The notes below the pieces were generated by a model. The model made no database searches. It was not told where the DNA came from and saw only the letters and a program-made list of their open reading frames with translations. A program made the translations under genes and the position numbers. DNA of 64,000 nt from positions 186,001 to 250,000 of the forward strand of contig NZ_CM001441.1 in assembly GCF_000244895.1 (NCBI RefSeq). The letters are read 5' to 3'. Of the stretch, positions 36,174 to 46,360 are shown one piece after another. Origin of the DNA: Desulfosporosinus youngiae DSM 17734. GTDB taxonomy: Bacteria; Bacillota; Desulfitobacteriia; Desulfitobacteriales; Desulfitobacteriaceae. Each line of letters opens with the position of its first letter. Positions within the stretch are counted from its first letter, which is position 1.

Positions 36174-36482
36174 ATGAAAGAGAAATACGTTTGGCTCAGT
36201 CCCAAAGAACTTCAACTTATGCTTAAAGGCTCACTACAATGGATTGATATATTGCCCCGAGTTACCTCGTCCAGGGCTGGAATGCGCAAACTTAATGAAT
36301 CATTAAACAAATCACCATATGAGCCAACCATTCCCAAGCCTGAACAAGTACAACTGGATTCATCAAAGGAAAAAAGAATTCATTCGAAAAGAATTGAGGG
36401 TCAGCCTGTAATTTGGCTGCTGGGCAGTGTTGGCTTTTTAACCCTATCCTCTTGGTTGTACTTTGTCTTATTTTCAAAGTAA
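36174..36482 (+). CDS. Hypothetical tail-anchored membrane protein
   Basis: This 102-residue protein starts MKEKYVWLSPKELQ, with a soluble, charged N-terminal 80 residues and one C-terminal membrane helix (WLLGSVGFLTLSSWLYFVLF), ending SK. It is a candidate tail-anchored protein facing the cytoplasm. I do not recognise the family. GGAGGAG (36164-36170) sets ATG 36174; a GTG at 36162 precedes that site. It is bracketed by terminators and so has its own transcript. Confidence 0.65.
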   Translation: MKEKYVWLSPKELQLMLKGSLQWIDILPRVTSSRAGMRKLNESLNKSPYEPTIPKPEQVQLDSSKEKRIHSKRIEGQPVIWLLGSVGFLTLSSWLYFVLFSK

Positions 36483-36505
36483 TTGTCAAAAAATAATTTG
36501 ATTTT

Positions 36506-36555
36506 TTGGGAAGGAGCAAGCTTTTCAGGCATGCCCTTCCCAATTGATTTTTTTT
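36506..36555 (+). terminator. Terminator before ctsR
   Basis: TTGGGAAGG pairs with CCTTCCCAA across a 20-base loop region, followed after TTGA by a T8 tract. Confidence 0.75.
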
Positions 36556-36593
36556 ATAAAAATCTTTGCAAAATCACTCAATTTTGGGTATCA

Positions 36594-36619
36594 TATAATT
36601 AAGGTCAGGAAAGGTCAAT
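36594..36619 (+). promoter_or_regulatory. -10 element and CtsR operator
   Basis: TATAAT (36594-36599) is followed by GGTCAGG-AAA-GGTCAAT (36603-36619), the tandem heptad with 3-bp spacing recognised by CtsR. The -35 is weak (TTGCAA at 36566 is too far away). It explains heat-shock control of the ctsR-mcsA-mcsB-clpC operon. Confidence 0.8.
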
Positions 36620-36662
36620 AATTTGTATTCTAGAAATATTACGTGACAAGGAGACATAAGCA

Positions 36663-37133
36663 ATGGGAAACCTAGCGGATCGCATTGAAGAATACTTGAA
36701 ACAGATTCTAGAAAATACGTCAGAAGGATATATTGTGTTGCAACGTAGTGAACTTGCGGGTGAGTTTGCATGTGTTCCGTCCCAGATTAACTATGTTTTA
36801 GATACTCGTTTTACAGTTGAACGAGGGTATCTAGTCGAAAGCCGCCGGGGGGGCGGAGGATATCTGCGAATTATTCGCTTAGGGCTGGGAATTGAAGGGC
36901 AGTATCAACAGGTTATGCGTCAATTGATTGGAGAGCGGCTTTCCCGTGACCGATCGAATGCTTTGGTAGAACGGCTCTTAGATGAAGAATTAGTAACCCC
37001 TAGGGAAGCAGCACTGATTAAGAGCGTGCTTTCTGGAAACAATTTAAGTGGGGAATTCAGAGATTGGGACTCTTTGAGAGCTCGTCTCATGAAGGATATA
37101 TTAACAACGTTAAGCCGGGATGATTTGGTGTAA
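36663..37133 (+). CDS. ctsR: CtsR, class III heat-shock repressor
   Basis: This 156-residue repressor of clp genes has an N-terminal winged HTH (ADRIEEYLKQILENTSEGYIVLQRSELAGEFACVPSQINYVLDTRF) and the glycine-rich thermosensing wing SRRGGGGYLRI, with a C-terminal dimer/degradation domain. McsB, encoded two genes on, phosphorylates its arginines to inactivate it. It starts at ATG 36663 after AAGGAGA. Confidence 0.96.
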   Translation: MGNLADRIEEYLKQILENTSEGYIVLQRSELAGEFACVPSQINYVLDTRFTVERGYLVESRRGGGGYLRIIRLGLGIEGQYQQVMRQLIGERLSRDRSNALVERLLDEELVTPREAALIKSVLSGNNLSGEFRDWDSLRARLMKDILTTLSRDDLV

Positions 37134-37147
37134 AGGAGGAGTTAAGA

Positions 37148-37663
37148 ATGCTTTGTCAACATTGTCAACAGAAAGAAGCAATTATGCAGTTGTTTATAAC
37201 GGAAAACGGACAGACACGGGAGGTCTATCTTTGCGAGACTTGCGCTAAAAAAAGCCAACAAGTAAGTTTTGTTTTTCATCCTGCGATTGTACCGGAATTT
37301 TTGCAAGCACTTTTTGGTTTTAATGCTGCTGCAAAAGAGCAACCGATGGAGATGAAGTGTCCTAAGTGTGGAATTAGCTTTTCTAGAATCACCCAAGCCG
37401 GAAAGTTGGGGTGCAGTACTTGTTATGAAACCTTTGAAACTCAGCTTGAACCCTTGCTCCGACGTGTTCATGGCGGAGGGCAGCATGTAGGCAAGATTCC
37501 CGTCAGGCGAGGAGCTGAGATCAGAAATCGTGTGGAACAACGACAACTTAAAGAAAAGCTTAAGACCTTGATTGAGCAGGAAGCCTTTGAGGAGGCCGCT
37601 ATCGTCAGGGATCAGATTCGCAAAATTGAGCAATCGACGGGAGGGGAAAAATGTGATTCGTAA
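37148..37663 (+). CDS. mcsA: McsA, activator of arginine kinase McsB
   Basis: This 171-residue zinc-binding protein has C-x2-C pairs CQHC, CETC, CPKC, and CSTC, and a C-terminal UVR motif (LKTLIEQEAFEEAAIVRDQIRKIE). McsA activates the McsB kinase in the heat-shock response. AAGGAGGAG precedes ATG 37148. Its last 11 bases overlap the start of mcsB. Confidence 0.95.
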   Translation: MLCQHCQQKEAIMQLFITENGQTREVYLCETCAKKSQQVSFVFHPAIVPEFLQALFGFNAAAKEQPMEMKCPKCGISFSRITQAGKLGCSTCYETFETQLEPLLRRVHGGGQHVGKIPVRRGAEIRNRVEQRQLKEKLKTLIEQEAFEEAAIVRDQIRKIEQSTGGEKCDS

Positions 37664-38714
37664 GGAGCTACTTTTACAACAAAGTGCTTGGATGAGCGAA
37701 ACCGATTCTCCGGTCGTTATCAGCAGTCGTGTGAGATTAGCACGTAACCTTGAGGATTATCCGTTTCCCCAGGGTTTGAACCAAGAAAGTGCCGATCAGG
37801 TTGAAAAAAATATTTCCCAGGTTTTGGGTGATATAGATGGGAATAATGAGAAACTACACTATATGCCCTTAACCGAGCTGAGTAATGTCGAAAAGCAAGT
37901 GCTTATTGAAAAGCATTTAATTAGCCCTAGTTTAGGCAGCACAACAGGTTCATGTGGTGTAGCTCTGAACTCTGATCATCGTTATGCTTTAATGGTTAAT
38001 GAAGAAGACCATTTAAGGCTTCAAGTTCTTTTACCGGGTAATCAGCTATTAGAAACCCATCGCTTGGCTACAGCCTTAGATGATCGTTTGGAAGAGAAAC
38101 TGGATTTTGCCTATAGAGAAAGTCAAGGGTACCTCACAGCTTGCCCTACAAATGTAGGGACGGGACTTCGAGCTTCAGTTATGGTCCACTTGCCGGGCTT
38201 GGCTATTACAAAGCAAGTTCAACAGGTTTTAGGCGCGGCTGCTCGGTTAGGTCTAGCGGTCCGAGGGTTATATGGGGAAGGTTCTCAGGCTTTCGGCCAC
38301 ATTTATCAAATCTCCAACCAGATTACCCTTGGAAAAAGTGAAGAAGATATTCTGACACATTTAGATGCGGTCACCAGACAGATCGTAGAGCATGAGCTTC
38401 AAGCGCGAGAACACCTCCGCCAGCAAATGCCTATACTTCTAGAGGATAAGGTCTGGCGGGCACGAGGTGCTCTGCAAAATGCACGCTTACTCTCTTCAGA
38501 AGATGCCATGCATCTTTTGTCCCATGATAGGTTAGGATCCGATATGGGAATATTGCCCAAGACTAAAGATTGCTTTGCCACGTTAATCGTCGACACCCGC
38601 CCGGGATGCCTGCAATACATCCTCGATCGGGAACTTGATCCCAGCAAACGGGACGAGGAACGGGCTCGAATGATACGAGAAAGAATGATTAATCTGCGCG
38701 CTTACTTTGATTGA
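37653..38714 (+). CDS. mcsB: McsB, protein-arginine kinase
   Basis: This 353-residue guanidino-kinase-fold protein phosphorylates arginines, marking proteins for ClpC-ClpP. Signature segments are ISSRVRLARNLEDYPFP, GTGLRASVMVHLPGL, RGLYGEGSQAFGHIYQISNQITLG and DRLGSDMGILP. GTG 37653 is chosen: GGAGGGG lies 6 bases upstream, whereas the ATG two bases before is out of frame and followed by TGA. An internal ATG at 37692 is unlikely. Confidence 0.95.
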   Translation: MIRKELLLQQSAWMSETDSPVVISSRVRLARNLEDYPFPQGLNQESADQVEKNISQVLGDIDGNNEKLHYMPLTELSNVEKQVLIEKHLISPSLGSTTGSCGVALNSDHRYALMVNEEDHLRLQVLLPGNQLLETHRLATALDDRLEEKLDFAYRESQGYLTACPTNVGTGLRASVMVHLPGLAITKQVQQVLGAAARLGLAVRGLYGEGSQAFGHIYQISNQITLGKSEEDILTHLDAVTRQIVEHELQAREHLRQQMPILLEDKVWRARGALQNARLLSSEDAMHLLSHDRLGSDMGILPKTKDCFATLIVDTRPGCLQYILDRELDPSKRDEERARMIRERMINLRAYFD

Positions 38715-38779
38715 TCATTAAAATGCCTGGATTTCTCTGCTCTTAAATATAAGTCTACGAATAGGAAGGATGAAAGAAT

Positions 38780-41221
38780 ATGAAAGGACGTTATACTGAA
38801 CGTGCCCAAAAGGTATTAGCGATAGCTCATAGTGAAGCCAAACGAATGGGACATCAAGTAGTAGGGACAGAACATGTTTTGCTTGGCCTGATTCAAGAAG
38901 GAGAAGGCATTGCTGCCCAAGCCTTAATAGCCATGAATTTAGACCTTGCTAAAATACACAGTCAGGTTGAACAAATTGCCGGAGTAGGTCAGCCTTTTAA
39001 AGGAGATGTTGGGTTTACACCCCGGGTTAAAAAGGTTTTAGAATTGGCGAATGAGGAAGCTCATCGACAAGAGGTTAATTATATTGGAACCGAGCATTTG
39101 CTTTTAGGCCTCATTATGGAAGGGGAGGGCATCGCAGCCCGTATTTTAGCGAACCTCAACGTAAGTCCTGAAAGGGTATGGAAACAAGTTATCAAATTAT
39201 TAGGTGGAGAATTAGATGACTCAGCAATACCAACGCCTAGCTCTATTCCCGCTTCTAAGAACGCTGGCCCGGTGAATACACCTGCGCTCAATGAATTTGG
39301 CCGGGATCTTACGTTACAAGCACGCGAAGGACGCCTGGACCCCGTGATTGGAAGGGAAAAGGAAATAGAACGGGTCATTCAGGTCTTAAGCCGACGAACC
39401 AAAAATAATCCGGCCCTTATTGGAGAACCCGGGGTTGGCAAAACAGCCATTGCCGAGGGATTGGCCCAAGGTATTGTTAACAATAGAGTGCCGGAAATTT
39501 TAGTCAACAAACGGGTTATCACCTTAGATCTTTCGGCAATGGTAGCTGGAAGCAAATACCGTGGAGAATTTGAAGAGCGCCTGAAAAAGGTTATGGAAGA
39601 GATCCGTGCGGACGGGAATATCATACTCTTTATTGACGAACTCCATACCTTGATCGGAGCGGGAGCTGCAGAAGGCGCAATTGACGCTGCAAATATCTTA
39701 AAGCCTGCCTTAGCCAGAGGTGAACTGCAATGCATCGGGGCTACAACATTAGAAGAATACCGCAAATACATCGAGAAGGATACAGCCTTAGAACGTCGTT
39801 TCCAACCGATTACGGTTGGTGAGCCAACCGTAGAGGAAGCAATAGGAATCCTAAGCGGTCTAAGAGATCGTTACGAAGCCCATCATCGGGTGAAGATAAC
39901 GGATGAGGCGATTGAGGCCGCCGCGCGTCTATCTGATCGTTATATTTCTGACCGATTCCTGCCGGATAAAGCGATTGATTTAATGGACGAGGCAGCATCA
40001 CGTGTTCGACTCACTAGTTATACTGCTCCTCCGGATCTAAAATTACTCGAAGAAGAAGCGGAACGCTTAAAAAAAGAAAAAGAAGCAGCCGTTTCTAGTC
40101 AAGAATTTGAGAAAGCTGCCCAAATCCGGGATCAGGAACAGAAAGTTCGCAGTGAACTGGCTGAACAACGAGATGTGTGGCAAAATAAGCGCTATAAAGA
40201 AAATGTCATGGTTACTGGAGATGACATCGCCCAAATAGTGGCGAGCTGGACAGGAATTCCTGTTAAAAAACTTGCGGAAGAAGAAAGTGAGCGGCTGCTG
40301 CATCTTGAGGATCTTCTTCATCAACGGCTTATTGGGCAAGAGGATGCTGTGACCGCAGTGGCTCGGGCAGTACGCCGTGCCCGGGCAGGCCTGAAAGACC
40401 CGAAACGGCCAATCGGTTCCTTTATTTTCCTTGGGCCCACAGGGGTTGGCAAGACTGAACTTGGGCTGGCTTTGGCTGAAGGGATGTTCGGGGATGAAAA
40501 AGCCTTAATTCGCATTGATATGTCAGAGTATATGGAAAAACATGCGGTTTCCAGACTTGTGGGAGCACCTCCGGGATATATCGGACATGACGAAGGCGGT
40601 CAGCTCACAGAGGCGGTAAGACGAAAACCTTATAGTGTCGTTTTGTTGGATGAGATAGAAAAGGCACATCCTGAGGCCTTCAATATATTGCTCCAAGTCC
40701 TTGAAGATGGGCGTCTGACAGACACTAAAGGAAGAACTGTTGACTTCCGAAATACGGTCATAATTATGACATCCAATGTTGGATCCTCTTTCCTTAAAAA
40801 AGAAGCCATGGGCTTTGCTGCCAAAAAGGATGAAAAGACTGATTATAAAAATATGCGGGGACATGTTATGGAAGAATTAAAACGCTCCTTCCGTCCGGAG
40901 TTTTTAAATCGGATTGACGAACTGGTTGTCTTCCATTCCCTCCAAGCAGAACACTTGATGAAGATCTCAGAGATATTGGTTCGCCAAGTTAATAAGCGTC
41001 TGATTGAAAATGGGTTGGAGCTTCAGGTTGAGAAAAGTGCCATCGAATTGATTGCCAAGGAGGGGAATGATCCGATTTTTGGGGCTCGTCCTCTTCGTCG
41101 GGCCATTCAACGGCTGATCGAGGATGCTCTGTCTGAGAAAATACTCGAAGGAGAATTCAAAAACGGAGATCGGGTTCGTGTGGAAGCTGAAGAGGGGAAA
41201 ATGAAGTTTTCCAAGATTTAA
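38780..41221 (+). CDS. clpC: ClpC, AAA+ unfoldase
   Basis: This 813-residue ATPase has two N-terminal Clp repeats (residues 1-140), AAA-1 with GEPGVGKTA, a UVR motif inside the middle coiled coil ([16 protein letters not shown]), and AAA-2 with GPTGVGKTE. It unfolds substrates, including arginine-phosphorylated proteins, for ClpP. GAAAGGATGAAAG precedes ATG 38780. It is the fourth gene of the CtsR operon. Confidence 0.97.
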   Translation: MKGRYTERAQKVLAIAHSEAKRMGHQVVGTEHVLLGLIQEGEGIAAQALIAMNLDLAKIHSQVEQIAGVGQPFKGDVGFTPRVKKVLELANEEAHRQEVNYIGTEHLLLGLIMEGEGIAARILANLNVSPERVWKQVIKLLGGELDDSAIPTPSSIPASKNAGPVNTPALNEFGRDLTLQAREGRLDPVIGREKEIERVIQVLSRRTKNNPALIGEPGVGKTAIAEGLAQGIVNNRVPEILVNKRVITLDLSAMVAGSKYRGEFEERLKKVMEEIRADGNIILFIDELHTLIGAGAAEGAIDAANILKPALARGELQCIGATTLEEYRKYIEKDTALERRFQPITVGEPTVEEAIGILSGLRDRYEAHHRVKITDEAIEAAARLSDRYISDRFLPDKAIDLMDEAASRVRLTSYTAPPDLKLLEEEAERLKKEKEAAVSSQEFEKAAQIRDQEQKVRSELAEQRDVWQNKRYKENVMVTGDDIAQIVASWTGIPVKKLAEEESERLLHLEDLLHQRLIGQEDAVTAVARAVRRARAGLKDPKRPIGSFIFLGPTGVGKTELGLALAEGMFGDEKALIRIDMSEYMEKHAVSRLVGAPPGYIGHDEGGQLTEAVRRKPYSVVLLDEIEKAHPEAFNILLQVLEDGRLTDTKGRTVDFRNTVIIMTSNVGSSFLKKEAMGFAAKKDEKTDYKNMRGHVMEELKRSFRPEFLNRIDELVVFHSLQAEHLMKISEILVRQVNKRLIENGLELQVEKSAIELIAKEGNDPIFGARPLRRAIQRLIEDALSEKILEGEFKNGDRVRVEAEEGKMKFSKI

Positions 41222-41256
41222 GCTAGTGTGGTAATGAAACAAGAATAATTGAGGAA

Positions 41257-41288
41257 AGCAGGGGCAATTTGCGAATTGCCCCTGCTTC
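41257..41288 (+). repeat. 14-bp perfect inverted repeat between clpC and radA
   Basis: AAGCAGGGGCAATT and its complement surround TGCG. No T-tract follows. It could be a processing site or partial terminator reducing radA expression relative to clpC. Confidence 0.65.
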
Positions 41289-41366
41289 ATTAAAAATGAA
41301 TATGCTATTTTTTAATAGGAGTGTTATTGTTAGGGTTTTGAATTCTTTATGGAAATGGGGTGTTGC

Positions 41367-42773
41367 ATGAAGACCAAGGTAATTTATAGGTGTTCTAATT
41401 GCGGATCAGAAAGTCCTAAATGGTTGGGGAAGTGCCCAAAATGTGAGGAATGGAATACCTTCGAAGAGTCAGAGAGTCAACCCAGAATATCGGCTTCCCC
41501 GAGTAAGAGAAAGACTTATCCGAAGAAGCTATCTGACGTTTTAGCTGGCAATAGTGATCGTATTGTGACAAGCATCCGTGAATTTAATAGGGTTCTTGGA
41601 GGAGGTATCGTTAAAGATTCCATTATTATTTTGACAGCTAGGCCTGGTGCAGGAAAATCAACCTTGCTTTTACAGGTTGCGGATGATGTTGCCAAGAAGG
41701 GCTACAAGGTTTTATACGCTTCAGCTGAAGAGAGCGATAGTCAGATTAAAAATCGGTCCGATCGTATCCTGAATGGAAGCAAGAGCAACATATGGATTTA
41801 TTCGGATACAAGTATGAATCATGTGCTGGCCTCTATGGAAGAGCTAGACCCTGATTTGATTATTATTGACAGCATTCAGACCTTTACCCTCGAAGAACAT
41901 AATTCTCGTCCCGGCTCACCTATTCAGACCATGGAATGTGCCAACGAACTTTTAAAGGTTGCCAAAAATAGCAGCCGTCCCAGAGCGGTGATCATGGTCG
42001 GACAAATGACGAAAGAAGACGAAATAGCAGGACTTCGTGCCCTTGAGCATTTGGTTGATGCCGTATTAATCCTTAATGGAGAAAATGGAGAGGAATTAAG
42101 GGCAGCTTGGTGCTCCAAGAACCGGTTTGGCAGCACAGGGGAAATAGGCTTCTTCTCAATGACCGAACGGGGAATGCTATCCATTGATAATCCGTCTGAG
42201 TTCTTTATGACCCAAAGAGCAGAGGGGCAATCGGTTTCGGGCAGCGCCTTAACAGTGATCAAAGAAGGAACACGACCTATTATTGTTGAAGTTGAAAGTC
42301 TTGTCTCAAAGTCGTTTACTCCCTATCCATCCCGAATTGCGGAATGTTTGAGAAAAGATCAGTTAAATACTCTGATAGCTATTCTTGAGCAAAGAGGTAA
42401 AATTAGCCTCTACGATAAAGATGTCGTTATAAAAACGACGGGCGGATTGCAACTCAAAGAACAATCGGTAAGCTTAGCTATCATCATGTGCATTGTTTCA
42501 TCGGTAAAGGACAAAGCGATCCCTAATGATATCGTTTTTGTTGCGGATGTAGGGCTAACAGGAGAACTGAAAAAGGTACCTGCTATTGAAGCTCGAATAC
42601 GTGAAATCGACAGGATGGGGTTTAAGCGCGTTTATGTTGCCAAGCATACCGTCAAGGATACCTCTAGATTTAAGAATGTCGAAATTATTGAGCTCAATAC
42701 CTTGTACGATGTTATTTTGGCTTTGAATATGAAGGTTATAAGCAAGACGGAAACAGTGATGACACAGTTCTAA
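41367..42773 (+). CDS. radA: RadA-type DNA repair ATPase, divergent
   Basis: This 468-residue protein has the RadA order: N-terminal zinc finger (CSNCGSESPKWLGKCPKC), RecA-like core, the KNRFG motif (CSKNRFGSTGEIG) and a C-terminal Lon-like domain (GGLQLKEQSVSLAI...VADVGLTGELKKVPAIEARIRE). Its Walker A reads ARPGAGKST, not the usual GDPGIGKST, and many core positions differ, so it may be a paralogue. RadA promotes branch migration during recombination. ATG 41367 (MKTKVIYRCSNCG) fits the family N-terminus; ATGs at 41349 and 41355 are also in frame. disA, which often follows radA, is absent. Confidence 0.85.
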   Translation: MKTKVIYRCSNCGSESPKWLGKCPKCEEWNTFEESESQPRISASPSKRKTYPKKLSDVLAGNSDRIVTSIREFNRVLGGGIVKDSIIILTARPGAGKSTLLLQVADDVAKKGYKVLYASAEESDSQIKNRSDRILNGSKSNIWIYSDTSMNHVLASMEELDPDLIIIDSIQTFTLEEHNSRPGSPIQTMECANELLKVAKNSSRPRAVIMVGQMTKEDEIAGLRALEHLVDAVLILNGENGEELRAAWCSKNRFGSTGEIGFFSMTERGMLSIDNPSEFFMTQRAEGQSVSGSALTVIKEGTRPIIVEVESLVSKSFTPYPSRIAECLRKDQLNTLIAILEQRGKISLYDKDVVIKTTGGLQLKEQSVSLAIIMCIVSSVKDKAIPNDIVFVADVGLTGELKKVPAIEARIREIDRMGFKRVYVAKHTVKDTSRFKNVEIIELNTLYDVILALNMKVISKTETVMTQF

Positions 42774-42807
42774 AGATAGTAGATACATCTTAACTTCAAG
42801 ACAACTA

Positions 42808-42832
42808 AGCCAGATCGTCATAACGTCTGGCT
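42808..42832 (+). terminator. Stem-loop after radA
   Basis: AGCCAGA pairs with TCTGGCT around a loop that itself contains CG/CG; a short T-containing tail follows. Weak terminator candidate. Confidence 0.5.
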
Positions 42833-43003
42833 CATTTGATTCGTCCGTATGGATATAGTTCCCAGACCTATCATTTGATTTATATTCTTGTAAAATAGAA
42901 TATGGATATATATAATTAGTAAGTAATATAAAATCATTATTAAACAATTATACAGATTGTCAGTCAACGTCTTATAGAGTCTATTCTTGAAGGAGGGTTC
43001 TCA

Positions 43004-43495
43004 TTGAATTACCAATTATTAAAAACTTCTTCACAGGAGACCAGGAATGACTATCTAAGGCATGAACTCGGAGAAGAAAAGTGTGAGATATTAGACAAGT
43101 ACCAATTGACAAGCAACACCCGTCTTTACTGGGAACGGCACCATGAGCACCAGCCTGTACAAGAATACTTCAGCCATAAATTTGCCAAGAGATCATCTCC
43201 TTTAGGCATGATCTTTTACATCTATAAACTTTGCTACGCTAAAGTTAAGTATTTTGATCAAAACTGGCAGGATTTCGCACCATGCATCTACAATTGGAAA
43301 AGCGGATTGTTTGAGGAAACAAAACTGTCAAATATGGAATTTATAAAACACTCAAGATCCGGTATTCTTATTGATTTGAGAAATTTGGCTAAAATTAATC
43401 GATATGAAGATTTTTTAGCGCTTTGCTGCTACCTGGAGAACATTAGGGAAACCGGCGGAAGCAGGTCGTTACTTTTTCAAAATATGGCTCTATGA
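43004..43495 (+). CDS. Hypothetical protein, 163 residues
   Basis: A TTG start at 43004 is set by GGAGGG 6 bases upstream. The protein has a charged N-terminal third (SSQETRNDYLRHELGEEKCEILDKYQL), an aromatic middle (PLGMIFYIYKLCYAKVKYFDQNWQDFAP) and a C-terminal helical part with two adjacent cysteines (LCCYLEN). I recognise no family and no signal peptide. It is AT-rich, and lies between radA and the convergent cysteine desulfurase-like gene. Confidence 0.55.
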   Translation: MNYQLLKTSSQETRNDYLRHELGEEKCEILDKYQLTSNTRLYWERHHEHQPVQEYFSHKFAKRSSPLGMIFYIYKLCYAKVKYFDQNWQDFAPCIYNWKSGLFEETKLSNMEFIKHSRSGILIDLRNLAKINRYEDFLALCCYLENIRETGGSRSLLFQNMAL

Positions 43496-43541
43496 AATCA
43501 TTATAAGTAAGTGTGTCCATGAAAATTTGGTATTTATTCCA

Positions 43542-44645
43542 TTATCGGTTAGCCAAAGTACGAACGGCGTCGATAGCGAATTGAGTCTCTTCCCGTGTGT
43601 TGAAATGCGAGAAAGAAAACCGGACGGAGCCTGACAGGCTGAGCCCATTATGGATCAATGGTGCACAATGGGCTCCCGCGCGCACCGCGATGCCATACTT
43701 CTCAAAAAGCTGAAACGCTACTTGAGCGGAATCATATCCCTCGATATTAAGAGAGACTATGGGTGCACGGAGAGGCGCAGCTAAATCGCCGTATAGTGTG
43801 ACTCCCGGAGTATCTTCAAGCGAATGTGCAAACAGGCGTGCCAATGTATCTGCCTGGTTATGAATGGTCGATAGTCCGGCGGATTGTAAATATTGTACGC
43901 CGGCTAACAGTCCCGCGATCCCGTGTGCATTTTGTGTACCGGCTTCTAGTGCATCGGGTAATTCCTGGGGATGTTTGTAGTCGAAGGAATGATGGCCGCT
44001 TCCTCCAACATATAAGGATTGAGGCATGTAATTGGTCCCTAAACAGAGCCCGCCGGTGCCTTGGGGCCCGAAGAGTGATTTGTGGCCTGTAAAGCAAAGT
44101 GCTGATATATTTTTCATATCGATAGGCAAAAGTCCGGCGCTTTGTGAGGCGTCTACAATGAAGTGCACACCACGTGCTGTACATAATTCACCGATGGACT
44201 GGATGTCGAATACGTTGCCTGTGACATTGGAAGCATGTGTATGTACCACTGCCTCAGTATCTGGCCGGATGGCAGAGGAAATTGCATCTATCGAAATACA
44301 TCCTAAGCTGTCACAAGGAACAATGGTATAATTTTCATGCCTGTAAATGGGTCTCAGTACCGAGTTGTGCTCCGCGGCGGTTGTGACAATATGTCCCTTG
44401 ATTCCGGAAATGGCAATGTTTAAGGCGACAGTGGCATTGGGTGTGAATACAACGCGCATAGGGTCACTAAGCCCAAAGAGCGAGGCTAATGCTATCCGTG
44501 CTTCCATCAACATACGGAGGGCGTCAAGAGCTGGTGTGTGTGCTCCGCGTGAAGCGTTGCCAAACGTATCCATGGCCCGCAAAACGGCTTTCTTGACGCA
44601 ATCGGGTTTTGTCAGGGTTGTAGCGGCGTTGTCCAGATAAATCAT
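43542..44645 (-). CDS. Cysteine desulfurase / selenocysteine lyase-like PLP enzyme
   Basis: This 367-residue class V aminotransferase fold enzyme begins MIYLDNAATTLTKPDCV, has the PLP lysine in CFTGHKSLFGPQGTGG, and the catalytic Cys in AVRAGAHCAPLIH. This shape matches the desulfurase that accompanies orphan SelD in selenium-dependent molybdenum hydroxylase loci. It would release sulfur or selenium as a persulfide/perselenide for the divergent selD gene. Codon use is GC-richer than flanking genes (many GCG, CCG, CGC). Confidence 0.85.
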   Translation of the reverse strand: MIYLDNAATTLTKPDCVKKAVLRAMDTFGNASRGAHTPALDALRMLMEARIALASLFGLSDPMRVVFTPNATVALNIAISGIKGHIVTTAAEHNSVLRPIYRHENYTIVPCDSLGCISIDAISSAIRPDTEAVVHTHASNVTGNVFDIQSIGELCTARGVHFIVDASQSAGLLPIDMKNISALCFTGHKSLFGPQGTGGLCLGTNYMPQSLYVGGSGHHSFDYKHPQELPDALEAGTQNAHGIAGLLAGVQYLQSAGLSTIHNQADTLARLFAHSLEDTPGVTLYGDLAAPLRAPIVSLNIEGYDSAQVAFQLFEKYGIAVRAGAHCAPLIHNGLSLSGSVRFSFSHFNTREETQFAIDAVRTLANR

Positions 44646-44720
44646 TTTTTCTCCAATCTGTACATAGTGGTAATTTTATATTAGTATAATGCAAATATCT
44701 GTGTTAAGGAAGTGATTCCC

Positions 44721-45743
44721 ATGATGAGTTTATTGTCAAACTGTACGTCGGGCGGCTGCGGAGCCAAAATTGGACCGGGCGAGTTATCCAAGGTATTATC
44801 CCGGATGCCCGTTTTTGGTGACCCTAAGTTGCTGGTTGGCTTTGATGCATCGGATGATGCTGCCGTTTATCAGATAGATCCGGACACTGCCATTGTTTCT
44901 ACTGTGGATTTTTTTTCGCCGATGGTGAATGATGCCCGCTCGTTTGGTCGCATCGCAGCGGCTAATGCATTAAGCGATGTATACGCCATGGGTGGTACGC
45001 CACTTTTTGCCCTGAATCTTGTTTGTTATCCTGAGAGCATGGAATTAGACGCCTTGGGCGAAATATTAGCAGGCGGAGCGGAAAAGATCCAAGAGGCGGG
45101 GGCAGTACTTTGCGGCGGCCATTCCATCTATGACAAAGAGCCAAAATACGGACTGGCGGTCACCGGGCGTCTGGACCCGAATCGAATCTGGCGCAATAAT
45201 ACACCGCTACCGGGGGATCAGCTGATTCTCACAAAGCCGCTTGGCATTGGCATTGTCATGGCGGCGATGCGCGGGGAAATAGCGGATGAACAGGCGGTGC
45301 ACATGGCGCTTTCTTCCATGCAGCGGCTTAACAAATACGCGGCGGAGAGAATGCACGGCTTTCCGATCAGTGCCTGTACAGATATCACTGGTTTCGGACT
45401 GTTAGCCCATGCAAAGGAGATGGCAGGGGAAGCTGCGTCATTGGTATTATATCGTTCGGAGTTGCCGTATATCCCTCAGGCATATACGTATGCCGGAGAT
45501 TATTTAGTAACTGCGGCTGCACAGCGCAACCGAAATCACATGCAGGGCTTCGTGGAGTTTGGCGATACGCCGTTTGCCTTGCAGGAACTGATGCTGGATC
45601 CGCAGACCTCAGGAGGGTTGTTTCTAAGTGTTCCGAAATCCTGTGCGCAAGAGCTGTTAAGTGCCATTCAGGAAGTGGAATCCCAGGCTAGAATAGTAGG
45701 AGAAGTGCTCCTGCCGCAAAATTTACCGATACTATTACGATAA
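44721..45743 (+). CDS. selD: Selenide, water dikinase
   Basis: This 340-residue SelD makes selenophosphate from selenide and ATP. The N-terminal SGGCGAKIGPGEL contains the catalytic Cys-Gly-x-Lys (cysteine, not selenocysteine); DASDDAAVYQID and STVDFFSPMVNDARSFGRIAAANALSDVYAMGG bind metal and nucleotide. ATG 44721 follows AAGGAAGTG (ATG 44724 also possible). A -10 TATAAT (44685-44690) lies in the divergent gap. No selA, selB or selC is in the window, so the product may feed selenouridine, selenocysteine or a labile-selenium cofactor made elsewhere. Confidence 0.95.
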   Translation: MMSLLSNCTSGGCGAKIGPGELSKVLSRMPVFGDPKLLVGFDASDDAAVYQIDPDTAIVSTVDFFSPMVNDARSFGRIAAANALSDVYAMGGTPLFALNLVCYPESMELDALGEILAGGAEKIQEAGAVLCGGHSIYDKEPKYGLAVTGRLDPNRIWRNNTPLPGDQLILTKPLGIGIVMAAMRGEIADEQAVHMALSSMQRLNKYAAERMHGFPISACTDITGFGLLAHAKEMAGEAASLVLYRSELPYIPQAYTYAGDYLVTAAAQRNRNHMQGFVEFGDTPFALQELMLDPQTSGGLFLSVPKSCAQELLSAIQEVESQARIVGEVLLPQNLPILLR

Positions 45744-45757
45744 GGAGGAACATAAAT

Positions 45758-46351
45758 ATGACACAAATTGATGCCACAGGGCAGGTCTGCCCCATACCCG
45801 TCATAAAAGCCAAAAAAGCGTTGGAAGAGATGGGAGAAGCGGGTGGCGTAGTTGCTGTTTTAGTAGACAATGACATTGCGCGTCAAAATCTTCAAAAGAT
45901 GGCGACCGGACTGGGTTATCAGAGCGAATATGTGCAAAAAGAAAACGGCATCGTTGAGGTGACCATCGTTGCAGGCGAAGGCTGTGTTGTTGACAACTGC
46001 GCGACAAGTGAAGATTCGGGACTCGTTGTCGCCATCGGTAGGGATACCATGGGTGAAGGTAGTCAAGAGCTGGGCCAAATACTGATCAAAGGTTTCATCT
46101 ATGCCCTGAGGGAGCTCGCGCCGCCCCCCTCGCATATCTTGTTTTTCAATTCGGGGGCATATCTTACCAGTAGTGATTCTAACAGCTTGGAAGACCTGCG
46201 CGCTCTGGAAGCGGCGGGAACCGTTATCATGACTTGTGGCACCTGTACCAATTATTATGAAATTACGGAGAAGCTGGGAGTTGGTGAGGTCGCCAATATG
46301 TACGGTATTGTTACAGTTATGGCGGGTGCCAAGCGGCTTATCAATATTTAG
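45758..46351 (+). CDS. yedF: YedF-type selenium metabolism protein (TusA + DsrE-like domains)
   Basis: This 197-residue protein has an N-terminal TusA/SirA domain with the CPxP motif (DATGQVCPIPVIKAKKAL) and a C-terminal DsrE-like domain (VVAIGRDTMGEGSQELGQILIKGFIYALRE; MTCGTCTNYYEI). It is a predicted carrier of sulfur or selenium. It lies 14 bp after selD, with GGAGGA before ATG 45758. Confidence 0.92.
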   Translation: MTQIDATGQVCPIPVIKAKKALEEMGEAGGVVAVLVDNDIARQNLQKMATGLGYQSEYVQKENGIVEVTIVAGEGCVVDNCATSEDSGLVVAIGRDTMGEGSQELGQILIKGFIYALRELAPPPSHILFFNSGAYLTSSDSNSLEDLRALEAAGTVIMTCGTCTNYYEITEKLGVGEVANMYGIVTVMAGAKRLINI

Positions 46352-46360
46352 GAGGTTTTT

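Noticed and set aside
44721-44770. Possible selenocysteine (in-frame TGA) in SelD, as in some anaerobes
   Set aside because: The catalytic codon reads cysteine (SGGCGAK), with no in-frame TGA and no need for a SECIS element.
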